16,178 bases of DNA, taken from Pseudomonadota bacterium (GTDB lineage: Bacteria; Desulfobacterota; Syntrophia; Syntrophales; UBA5619). Positions 1-4,995 of the stretch are shown in pieces (position 1 is the stretch's first letter; every line of letters begins with the position of its first letter). A program made the translations under genes and the position numbers. The stretch is taken from NCBI GenBank assembly GCA_018896355.1, contig JAHIMW010000213.1:1-16178 (forward strand). The letters run 5' to 3'. The notes under the pieces are model-generated. The model saw only the letters and a list, made by a program, of their open reading frames with translations. It was not told where the DNA came from and did not search any database.

Positions 1-1
1 C

Positions 2-127
2 CCCTTCGATGAACTCCTCACGTATGAGGTCATCCATGCCGAAGCCCTGATCAATCTGCTAGACCGAAAGGGGATCGTCAGCAAGACGGAACTTCTGGAG
101 GAGACAGGTTTCAAGCAAGGATCTTGA
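2..127 (+). CDS. C-terminal end of an unidentified protein (5' truncated)
   Basis: An open frame enters from the left edge and runs for 41 codons to TGA at 125-127. The visible tail is acidic and helical (it contains EVIHAEALINLLDRKGIVSK followed by TELLEE). This is the kind of short C-terminal helical segment seen in small uncharacterised proteins of Deltaproteobacteria; I do not recognise a named family. The start lies outside the window. About 100 bp downstream there is a rho-independent terminator that could end its transcript. Base use is less AT-rich than in the cassette genes that follow, so it may be host rather than cassette DNA. Coding status is likely from the uninterrupted frame and sensible composition; function is unknown. 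Confidence 0.5.
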   Translation, partial: PFDELLTYEVIHAEALINLLDRKGIVSKTELLEETGFKQGS

Positions 128-151
128 CATTATGACGCTGTTCGCGTAAAA

Positions 152-191
152 GTCATGCGAATTTAATTGATAATGCAATCGTCATGTGAAT
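152..191. repeat. Pair of 11-bp direct repeats
   Basis: GTCATGCGAAT at 152-162 and GTCATGTGAAT at 181-191 differ at one base and start 29 bp apart, close to three helical turns. They lie in the non-coding stretch between the partial gene and the terminator. A pair of spaced half-sites for a DNA-binding protein is possible, but nothing else supports it and chance similarity is not excluded. Confidence 0.3.
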
Positions 192-232
192 CCCCAACCC
201 AAACCGTGAGGGTGCCATGGACTGATTATTGA

Positions 233-266
233 AACCCCGTGTCTCGAAAAGAGTGCGGGGTTTTTT
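233..266 (+). terminator. Rho-independent terminator
   Basis: AACCCCG (233-239) pairs with CGGGGTT (256-262), with a smaller CTC/GAG pairing inside. Six T follow at 261-266. The layout fits a terminator reading + for the partial gene at the left edge. It also argues that the downstream gene starts after it, at 350, rather than at the upstream in-frame codon at 239. Confidence 0.75.
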
Positions 267-297
267 GTTTACAGACAGCGGTGGGTCGCGAAGGATT

Positions 298-315
298 TTA
301 TACCGATCGGTATAA
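298..315. promoter_or_regulatory. Perfect 18-bp palindrome, likely operator
   Basis: TTATACCGATCGGTATAA is a perfect inverted repeat without spacer. It lies 35 bp upstream of the ATG at 350 and just after the terminator. Its right arm contains TATAAG, which could serve as a -10 element. Palindromes with an ACCGATCGGT core are typical of TetR-type repressor sites (family knowledge), but no regulator gene is seen in this window. Confidence 0.5.
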
Positions 316-349
316 GCATTTAAAGGCATTTATGCAAAGGAGAGAACGC

Positions 350-772
350 ATGTCTGAGCTTCCCAGCGAGATGTATAAAGTGCATGCGATACTTGAGAGG
401 TATGTCGCAATACATGACAAGATTTTTAAGTTTTCCTTGCGCGGGGCTATTCCAATACCTGGCCTCTTCAAGCCTATAGACTACGGCCAACACCACAGAG
501 AGCTTGATTCCTTGGTTTCAGAATTGGAACAGCTCGCTACCTCCACAAGCAACAGAGACGGAGTCCCAATCGTGTTTCAGCAGTACGTTACGGCTCTCCT
601 CAAGACAATGCAGTTCTTACGGAACATGTGCAGAAGGCTTTATGACAAGAGCCAGGGTGATTTACGAAGCTACACAATGGACCAATACAAATCTGACGTG
701 GCCACGTACGAAGGATTAGTGGAGGAGTATGGGGCACTGGGATCAACATTGAATGAATATATTCGCAAATGA
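350..772 (+). CDS. Uncharacterised helical protein of the first cassette (140 aa)
   Basis: I do not recognise this protein. The ATG at 350 is chosen because AAAGGAGAG sits at 336-344 at ideal spacing, whereas extending to 239 would run through the terminator and the palindrome. The 140 residues are predominantly helical, with no signal peptide and no clear membrane segment. There is one Gly/Pro-rich stretch (LRGAIPIPGLFKPIDYGQHH, residues 29-48) followed by heptad-like Leu spacing. The first attC site begins 4 bp after its stop, as is normal for an integron cassette gene. Base composition is clearly more AT-rich than in the core genes to the right. Cassette genes of unknown function often encode small effector, defence or stress proteins; that is context only, not evidence for this one. 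Confidence 0.7.
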   Translation: MSELPSEMYKVHAILERYVAIHDKIFKFSLRGAIPIPGLFKPIDYGQHHRELDSLVSELEQLATSTSNRDGVPIVFQQYVTALLKTMQFLRNMCRRLYDKSQGDLRSYTMDQYKSDVATYEGLVEEYGALGSTLNEYIRK

Positions 773-776
773 AAAT

Positions 777-838
777 GCCTAACACGGCAAATTCAGCCGA
801 CGCACAAAAAACTGCGCGTCTGATTTGCGGCGTTATGC
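777..838 (+). other. attC recombination site 1
   Basis: A 62-bp site runs from GCCTAAC (R'', 777-783; fits RYYYAAC) to GTTATGC (R', 832-838). Inside, GCAAATTCAGCCGACGC pairs with GCGTCTGATTTGC, leaving a few unpaired bases on one arm. Such extrahelical bases are the known strand-selection feature of attC hairpins. The loop is A-rich. The cassette crossover would fall between G832 and T833. Confidence 0.8.
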
Positions 839-853
839 AATGATTATAAAAGA

Positions 854-899
854 TATTTCCTATCCTTACTTCATGTGATATTATATTGATAAGGAAATA
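854..899. promoter_or_regulatory. Inverted repeat flanking the likely hicBA promoter
   Basis: TATTTCCTATC (854-864) and GATAAGGAAATA (888-899) are inverted copies with one extra base in the second arm. Between and overlapping them is an AT-rich stretch containing TATATT (883-888), a plausible -10. The ribosome site AGGAGG at 908-913 follows. The position suits autoregulation of the toxin-antitoxin pair. However, the encoded HicB has no visible DNA-binding domain, so any binding partner is unclear. Confidence 0.35.
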
Positions 900-920
900 C
901 CAAGCTTAGGAGGTTGCAGC

Positions 921-1118
921 ATGGAAACAAAGCTAAAAATGATCTATTGGAAAAGCGAAAAGTTTTGGGTGGGAAAACTCCTAGAACATCCAGAAATAAT
1001 GACGCAAGGCGAGACTTTGGAAGAACTTGAAGATAACATGAAGGACGCTTACGCGATGATGACACTGGAAGATGTCCCGGAGCAGCACGAAATCAAAGAA
1101 CTTGCCATGAATGTATGA
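921..1118 (+). CDS. hicB: Short HicB-family antitoxin
   Basis: This is the putative antitoxin of a type II toxin-antitoxin pair, predicted to bind and neutralise the HicA RNase. The 65 residues have the HicB N-terminal layout: a first strand (MIYWKSEKFWVGKLLEHPEI, residues 8-27), the hallmark TQGETLEELEDNMKDAYAMM (29-48), then an acidic tail. Longer HicB proteins carry a C-terminal helix-turn-helix or ribbon-helix-helix domain; here the protein stops after the first domain. AGGAGG at 908-913 supports the ATG at 921. The stop overlaps the hicA start (ATGA, 1115-1118), implying translational coupling. Antitoxin-before-toxin order is opposite to E. coli hicAB but is seen in many families. The pair forms its own cassette bounded by attC sites 1 and 2. 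Confidence 0.85.
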   Translation: METKLKMIYWKSEKFWVGKLLEHPEIMTQGETLEELEDNMKDAYAMMTLEDVPEQHEIKELAMNV

Positions 1119-1288
1119 AAAGAAAAGAATTGCTGAAGAGAATATTGTCTGTAGGGTGTGTGCTTGTGAGGCACGGCGGCCGCCACGATCTTTATGCGAA
1201 TCCTAAAACAGGCAAGAAACAACCTGTTCCAAGACATGGCGAGATTGATGAGAACCTTGCAAAGCACATAATAAAAGAATTAGCATAA
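1115..1288 (+). CDS. hicA: HicA-family toxin (mRNA interferase), 57 aa
   Basis: This short gene encodes a small basic protein with the dsRNA-binding-like HicA layout: MKRKELLKRILSVGCVLV, then RHGGRHDLYANPKTG (residues 19-33), and PVPRHGEIDENLAKHIIKEL at 37-56. The conserved catalytic histidine of the HicA G-x-H motif corresponds to His24 (GGRH), and the PVPRH strand typical of the family follows. HicA toxins bind and cleave mRNA, halting translation until HicB neutralises them (family knowledge). Its ATG overlaps the hicB stop by 4 bp. The stop TAA (1286-1288) lies inside the R'' box GCATAAC of attC site 2, so gene and recombination site share bases. All conserved positions I can check are present, so it is probably functional. 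Confidence 0.88.
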   Translation: MKRKELLKRILSVGCVLVRHGGRHDLYANPKTGKKQPVPRHGEIDENLAKHIIKELA

Positions 1289-1370
1289 CAAATCAATCAA
1301 CCCGACCGGAATTATGCGCGGTGCTAAATTGTTTAGTCCGTGGCCGGCGGGTTATCTCTGACGGTTAGGC
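1283..1370 (+). other. attC recombination site 2
   Basis: An 88-bp site from GCATAAC (1283-1289) to GTTAGGC (1364-1370). AACCCGACCGG pairs with CCGGCGGGTT leaving one extrahelical A, and the apical part is a longer loop. The R'' box is the exact complement of GTTATGC at 832, as expected for the two ends of a single hicBA cassette. The crossover point is G1364/T1365. Confidence 0.8.
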
Positions 1371-1401
1371 GCGCGACGCGAATTGAAAGAGGGTGATTCA
1401 A

Positions 1402-1719
1402 ATGGAAACAATAAGTGAAGTGGTGAGAAAATGCAAAGCGGCTCTTGAAAGCCATTATGGTTCTCAGCTCAAGGGTCTGATTCTGTATGGGTCTGTAGCA
1501 CGCAACCAAGCTGACTCAATGAGTGACATTGATTTGCTCGTTTTGTTAAGCAAACCCTTCGACTATTTTTCAGAACTGCGTCAGGTTATAGATGTGCTGT
1601 ATCCCATCCAATTAGAGTCAGAGCAGCTTATTTCCGCCAAACCCGTTCCTCCGGATGAATTTGAGAGCGGAAGTATTCAACTCTATCGAAACGCAAAACG
1701 GGAAGGAATACTGGTATGA
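1402..1719 (+). CDS. MNT-type nucleotidyltransferase domain protein (partner of HEPN)
   Basis: A minimal nucleotidyltransferase of the DNA polymerase beta superfamily, 105 residues. The signature GSVAR (residues 30-34) is followed by SDIDLLV (41-47), with Asp42 and Asp44 as the expected metal ligands. In MNT-HEPN modules the MNT protein acts as antitoxin, in studied cases by adding AMP to the HEPN toxin (family knowledge). Whether that holds here is inference. ATG at 1402 is preferred over the in-frame GTG at 1393 because GAAAGAGGG (1384-1392) is too close to the GTG. The last codons overlap the HEPN start (ATGA, 1716-1719). The gene begins 37 bp inside its cassette, so it probably depends on read-through or on a promoter I cannot see. 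Confidence 0.85.
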   Translation: METISEVVRKCKAALESHYGSQLKGLILYGSVARNQADSMSDIDLLVLLSKPFDYFSELRQVIDVLYPIQLESEQLISAKPVPPDEFESGSIQLYRNAKREGILV

Positions 1720-2105
1720 CGCCAGAATACGAGCAGGAAATCGCCGCTAATCTTGAACGAGCAGAGCAATCTATCCAAGCGGCTAAAGACCTAACTGTCA
1801 AAGGCTACCACGATTTTGCAGCGTCGCGTGCGTATTATGCAGCCTTTTACGGAGCCACAGCGGTTTTGCTCAACGGGGGTTTGGATTTCAGCAAGCATAG
1901 CGGGGTCATTGCTTCGATTCATCAGCGATTTGTCAAGACGGGGAAATTGAGCAAGGAACATGGCAAGGATTTGAACTGGCTTTTTGAAATACGCAATGTT
2001 GGGGATTATGGGGGCACAGCACATGTGTCTCAGCCACAAGCGGAGAGGGCGATTCAGGCTGCGGAGAGTTTCCTGCGTGCTATCAAGTCCCTGCTCAACA
2101 GATGA
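1716..2105 (+). CDS. HEPN domain protein (putative RNase toxin or partner of MNT)
   Basis: The 129-residue helical protein has the HEPN arrangement: a first helix (LERAEQSIQAAKDL), then GYHDFAASRAYYAAFYGATA (residues 30-49), and a final conserved block with Arg93 followed by DYG at 97-99 (EIRNVGDYGG). This RxxxDY form belongs to the UPF0332-like branch. It differs from the RX4-6H motif of the best-studied HEPN ribonucleases, so nuclease activity is not certain. Gene order MNT then HEPN with a 4-bp overlap matches known two-gene modules in prokaryotes. The stop at 2103-2105 is 16 bp before attC site 3. Alternative roles for HEPN/MNT pairs include defence against phage; the sequence alone does not decide this. 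Confidence 0.83.
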   Translation: MTPEYEQEIAANLERAEQSIQAAKDLTVKGYHDFAASRAYYAAFYGATAVLLNGGLDFSKHSGVIASIHQRFVKTGKLSKEHGKDLNWLFEIRNVGDYGGTAHVSQPQAERAIQAAESFLRAIKSLLNR

Positions 2106-2121
2106 ACAAAGGCAAAACACC

Positions 2122-2193
2122 GCCTAACCAGTCAATCCACCTGACCTGCATTTCGCTGGCGCTCATGCAGGCAGGTGATTTCTAGCGTAATGC
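2122..2193 (+). other. attC recombination site 3 with degenerate R' box
   Basis: GCCTAAC (2122-2128) is the exact complement of GTTAGGC at 1364, closing the MNT-HEPN cassette. The hairpin pairs AATCCACCTGACCTGCAT with ATGCAGGCAGGTGATT, leaving two unpaired bases. The right-hand box is GTAATGC (2187-2193), one base off the GTT core that integrases cut. The site may therefore be damaged and may mark the inactive end of the array. Confidence 0.7.
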
Positions 2194-2212
2194 TCCACTT
2201 AAACGATAATCC

Positions 2213-2475
2213 TTAGTATTTTCGTCGATTGAGAGCGTTTGTTTGTAGGTGTTCCCAATGACCGGCATATTTCCTCATTTCCCTGGTAGCTCCTGCGCAT
2301 TACGGAAGGGAAGCTGCAACGCAAGCGCATTTGCCGAGAATCTCTCTTTCAATAATGAGTGCATCTATGCCGTTCTCGACTAGTCCAGGGATGAGACTAT
2401 ATTCAGTGATGACGTCTCAAGCATCAGGGATATGCGGTCTGGCTGGACCCCGAAAAGGCCTCCGTGCTGAATCAT
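2213..2475 (-). pseudogene. Possible decayed gene remnant
   Basis: On the minus strand a 31-codon reading frame opens at 2475 (MIQHGGLFGVQPDRISLMLE onward) and stops at 2380. A second frame overlaps it and continues from about 2430 to 2213 with coherent protein-like text (ITEYSLIPGLVENGIDALII). It is broken by a single TAA at 2300-2302 and ends at TAA 2213-2215. One frameshift plus one stop would join them into a product of about 85 residues. I do not recognise the family. The 394 bp between the HEPN gene and the small membrane gene hold, besides attC site 3, nothing else I can support. Confidence 0.25.
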
Positions 2476-2499
2476 TTAGCAATGCCACCCTACCTTTTC

Positions 2500-2661
2500 C
2501 TACACGGAAAACTTATAACCACTCCATACGCCAATAATCCCGCCGATAAAACTGCCCAATAATGAGACCATGAGTTCGTCGAGCCCAAACAGAGCAGGCA
2601 GATACCCTCCCACTATCGAACCTACAATCATTCCTATCATGATCAGCTTTTTTCGAGACAT
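2500..2661 (-). CDS. Small two-helix membrane protein (53 aa)
   Basis: A 53-residue frame starts MSRKKLIMIGMIVGSIVGGY. It has a positively charged N-terminus, a Gly-rich hydrophobic helix (residues 6-26), a short acidic turn (GLDE), and a second Gly-rich helix (MVSLLGSFIGGIIGVWSGY, 31-49). The glycine spacing (GSIVGGY, GSFIGGIIG) suggests tightly packed helix pairs. Small proteins of this layout are common in Deltaproteobacteria, usually annotated as hypothetical; no function can be given. No strong ribosome site is seen before the ATG. It lies 70 bp downstream of cysE on the same strand and may be read from the same transcript. Confidence 0.6.
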   Translation of the reverse strand: MSRKKLIMIGMIVGSIVGGYLPALFGLDELMVSLLGSFIGGIIGVWSGYKFSV

Positions 2662-2731
2662 GATTGTTGCCATTCATTAAGATGGTGTTCTTCCCTCCGG
2701 TAATCTGCCCCTTTGCGTTCTCACGCATGTT

Positions 2732-3688
2732 TCAGATCCCCGCTCCCCGTTCGAACTCATCCTCGCGGCTCTGGGCCTGGGTGATCCGGCTCCCCGGCGG
2801 CACGCTGTGGACGAGCCAGACATTGCCGCCGATCACCGAGCCGCGGCCGATCGTCACCCGGCCGAGGATCGTCGCGCCGGAGTAGATGGTCACCTCGTCC
2901 TCGACGATCGGATGCCGGTCGATCCCCCGAACCGGGTTGCCATCCCCATCCAGTTGAAAACTCTTCGCCCCAAGGGTGACCCCCTGGTAGATGCGGACGC
3001 GGTTGCCGATGATGCAGGTCTCCCCGATAACAATCCCGGTTCCGTGATCGATAAAAAAATTCTCCCCGATGACCGCCCCGGGGTGAATATCGATGCCCGT
3101 CGCGCTGTGCGCCGCCTCGGTGATCATCCTCGGGATGATCGGCACGCCAAGCAGACGCAGTTCATGGGCCAGACGGTAGTTCGTGATCGCCGCGAGCCCC
3201 GGATAACAGAAGATCACCTCGTCCGGATTCGCGGCCGCCGGATCTCCCTCATAGGCGGCCCTGACGTCCAGCGCGAGCTGTCTCTTCACCCCCGGCAGCC
3301 GCTGGAGAAACGCGCCGGTCAAATCGCGCGCCTTCTGGTCGCAGAAGGGCAGGCACTCCGGCCCCTCCTCGCAGGAGAAGCAGAGCCCGCGTTTGATCTG
3401 TTCCTGAAGATCGCGCCGGATGTGGTCCAGCGTCGATCCGACATGAAACCGGAGGCTCTCCGCCTTGAGTTCGGAAAAACCGAAGTAACCCGGGAAAAGG
3501 ATGGAGCGGAGCGCCTCGACGATCTCGCCGACCACCTGCCGGGACGGAAGCGCCTGCTCCTGCCAGCGCTTCCTCATCGCCGCGGCGGAGCCGTTCTTCA
3601 GGGTGCAGAGCGACTCCACGAGCCCGGAGAAATCATCCTCCGCCGTCATTTCGGTTGCCGCGACCCTCTTTTCATCCCCGTTTGCCAT
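2732..3688 (-). CDS. cysE: Serine O-acetyltransferase (CysE/EpsC type)
   Basis: It transfers acetyl from acetyl-CoA to L-serine, giving O-acetylserine, the acceptor for sulfide in cysteine synthesis (cytoplasm). The N-terminal helical domain spans about residues 20-190. A left-handed beta helix of hexapeptide repeats covers about 198-300 (IHPGAVIGENFFIDHGTGIV, then IGETCIIGNRVRIYQGVTLG). Asp200 and His215 (DIHP, DHGTG) align with the catalytic pair known in E. coli CysE. The N-terminal domain is the longer form seen in EpsC-type enzymes. It carries a cysteine cluster, C103-x2-C106-x5-C112-x3-C116, which I have not seen assigned a role. The start overlaps the end of the MOSC gene by 17 bp, so the two are translationally coupled. 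A GAAGAAGGG ribosome site precedes the ATG. Confidence 0.93.
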   Translation of the reverse strand: MANGDEKRVAATEMTAEDDFSGLVESLCTLKNGSAAAMRKRWQEQALPSRQVVGEIVEALRSILFPGYFGFSELKAESLRFHVGSTLDHIRRDLQEQIKRGLCFSCEEGPECLPFCDQKARDLTGAFLQRLPGVKRQLALDVRAAYEGDPAAANPDEVIFCYPGLAAITNYRLAHELRLLGVPIIPRMITEAAHSATGIDIHPGAVIGENFFIDHGTGIVIGETCIIGNRVRIYQGVTLGAKSFQLDGDGNPVRGIDRHPIVEDEVTIYSGATILGRVTIGRGSVIGGNVWLVHSVPPGSRITQAQSREDEFERGAGI

Positions 3689-4145
3689 GATTCCCTTCTT
3701 CCCCTTCCTTCATGATCGCCACAACATCCCCCGTTCCGATCGTCCCGCCCCGGATCACCCGGCCGAAGACCCCCTCCTTCGGCATGATGCAGCTTCCCAC
3801 CGCCTGGAAGATCGCGCAGCCGCTATGACAGCTCTTCCCGATCTGGCTGATTTCAAGAACGACTTCCCCCCCGACCCGGAGTCTCGTCCCAACGGGAAGG
3901 GAGAAGAGCTCCATTCCACGGATCGTCAGGTTCTCGGCAAAATCGCCGAAATGAAGCTCTATGCCGTGGCCCTGCATCTTGTCGATGCTCTCTTCGGCAA
4001 GCAGGCTCACCTGCCTCGCGATGCCCCGCGCCGCGTGCGCATCCCCTTCCAGACCGTAATCCTCGATAAAAACGCCCGTCCCGCAGGGTTCTTTCTTCGT
4101 TCCCGTCTTTTCACTACGACAGACGGCAATGACCGTTCCCTTCAT
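3672..4145 (-). CDS. MOSC domain protein
   Basis: A stand-alone MOSC (molybdenum cofactor sulfurase C-terminal) domain of 157 residues. MOSC proteins carry sulfur on a conserved cysteine and act on molybdenum cofactor or related sulfur transfer (family knowledge). Visible markers are GLEGDAHAARG (residues 31-41), FGDFAENLTIRG (67-78), and the C-terminal core IGKSCHSGCAIFQAVG with Cys106 and Cys110, followed by GVFGRVIRGG. Cys106 fits the usual active position. GAGGAG upstream supports the ATG at 4145. It sits between fdhD and cysE, consistent with sulfuration of molybdenum cofactor in the same process as FdhD. The exact substrate is unknown. Confidence 0.88.
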   Translation of the reverse strand: MKGTVIAVCRSEKTGTKKEPCGTGVFIEDYGLEGDAHAARGIARQVSLLAEESIDKMQGHGIELHFGDFAENLTIRGMELFSLPVGTRLRVGGEVVLEISQIGKSCHSGCAIFQAVGSCIMPKEGVFGRVIRGGTIGTGDVVAIMKEGEEGNHGKRG

Positions 4146-4197
4146 ACGTCTTCTCCTCTTCCGGCGTAATCGCCTAACACCTCACACCTTACACCTT

Positions 4198-4986
4198 TCA
4201 TTTTGCGAGGTCGATCCGTTCAACGCCTGCATAGACATTCATGCCGCCTCCGCGCACTGAAGCGATCAGAGTGATCCCCAGCTCCCGCGCAAGTTCGACG
4301 CCCATGTCGGTCGGGGCCGATTTGGAGATCAGCACCGGAATGTTGCTCCCGGCGGTCTTGAAGAGGATCTCCGAAGAGATCCGCCCGCTCGTCATCAGGA
4401 TCCGGTCGGCGACCGGAATCTCCTCCCGCAGACAGCGGCCGATAACCTTGTCAACCGCATTGTGCCTCCCGATATCCTCCGCGAAGACGAGGATCTCTCT
4501 GTTATCGCAGAGGGCCGCGCTGTGGACCCCGCGCGTGGTCCGGTAGAGTTCGGAGGCGCCCTGAAAGCGCCGGCTCAGCGCCAGCACCTCCGCCGGGGTC
4601 ACCCGCATATTGGAGAGAACCTTCTTTTTGCGGTCCACGTCGGCAAAACTGTAAAAGGCCATCCCCCGGCCGCAGCCGGTGGTCAGAACGCGCTTCATGA
4701 AGAGCTTTCCGTCCTGGGTCTTGTCTTCCGCCGTGCGGATCCGGACGATCCCCAGTTCCCCGTCGAGCGACATCGCCGTGATCTCTTCTTTCGCCCGGAT
4801 CATCCCCTCGGAATAGAGGAAGCCGACGGCCAGCGCCTCCAGATCGCCGGGGGAACAGAGGACCGTGACCAGTTGTTCGCCGTTGAGCATGATCGTCAGC
4901 GGAAACTCGCTGGCCGTCTGCTCGGTCCGGGATCCGACCGTCTCGCGGTCGATATGCAGCACCTCGACATTTTTTGTGGGCTCCAT
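4198..4986 (-). CDS. fdhD: Formate dehydrogenase accessory sulfurtransferase FdhD
   Basis: FdhD passes sulfur from the cysteine desulfurase to the molybdenum/tungsten bis-MGD cofactor of formate dehydrogenase (known role in E. coli). At 262 residues the length is normal. Family landmarks are FPLTIMLNGEQLVTVLCSPG (residues 28-47), LAVGFLYSEGMI, the cysteine loop TTGCGRGMAF (102-111), RGVHSAALCD, EDIGRHNAVDKVIG, TSGRISSEILFK and SVRGGGMNVYAG. The E. coli protein uses two cysteines in a CxxC loop. Here only Cys105 is present in the loop (C-G-R-G), a variant discussed in the findings. AGGAGAAAGGA precedes the ATG. The start lies 9 bp after the nadA stop. Its pairing with nifS upstream fits the NifS-to-FdhD sulfur route. 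Confidence 0.93.
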   Translation of the reverse strand: MEPTKNVEVLHIDRETVGSRTEQTASEFPLTIMLNGEQLVTVLCSPGDLEALAVGFLYSEGMIRAKEEITAMSLDGELGIVRIRTAEDKTQDGKLFMKRVLTTGCGRGMAFYSFADVDRKKKVLSNMRVTPAEVLALSRRFQGASELYRTTRGVHSAALCDNREILVFAEDIGRHNAVDKVIGRCLREEIPVADRILMTSGRISSEILFKTAGSNIPVLISKSAPTDMGVELARELGITLIASVRGGGMNVYAGVERIDLAK

Positions 4987-4995
4987 TCCTTTCTC

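Larger units (their letters stand above)
777..2193 (+). mobile_element. Integron gene-cassette array with three attC sites
   Basis: Three attC-like sites (777-838, 1283-1370, 2122-2193) all follow genes on the + strand. In a true cassette the first bases pair with the R'' box of its own attC. GTTATGC at 832 matches GCATAAC at 1283, and GTTAGGC at 1364 matches GCCTAAC at 2122, each as exact complements. This gives one cassette of about 532 bp (833-1364, hicB-hicA) and one of about 823 bp (1365-2187, MNT-HEPN). The gene at 350-772 ends in an attC but its left boundary is not evident: no GTTAGGC is found upstream in the window. No integrase or attI is visible, so this is either an array tail or an integrase-less cluster. 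Confidence 0.8.

Noticed and set aside
2807..3715. Long + strand open frame (about 300 codons) opposite cysE
   Set aside because: It is Arg/Asp/Pro-rich, lies antisense to a clear serine acetyltransferase, and is the usual shadow of a GC-rich gene.
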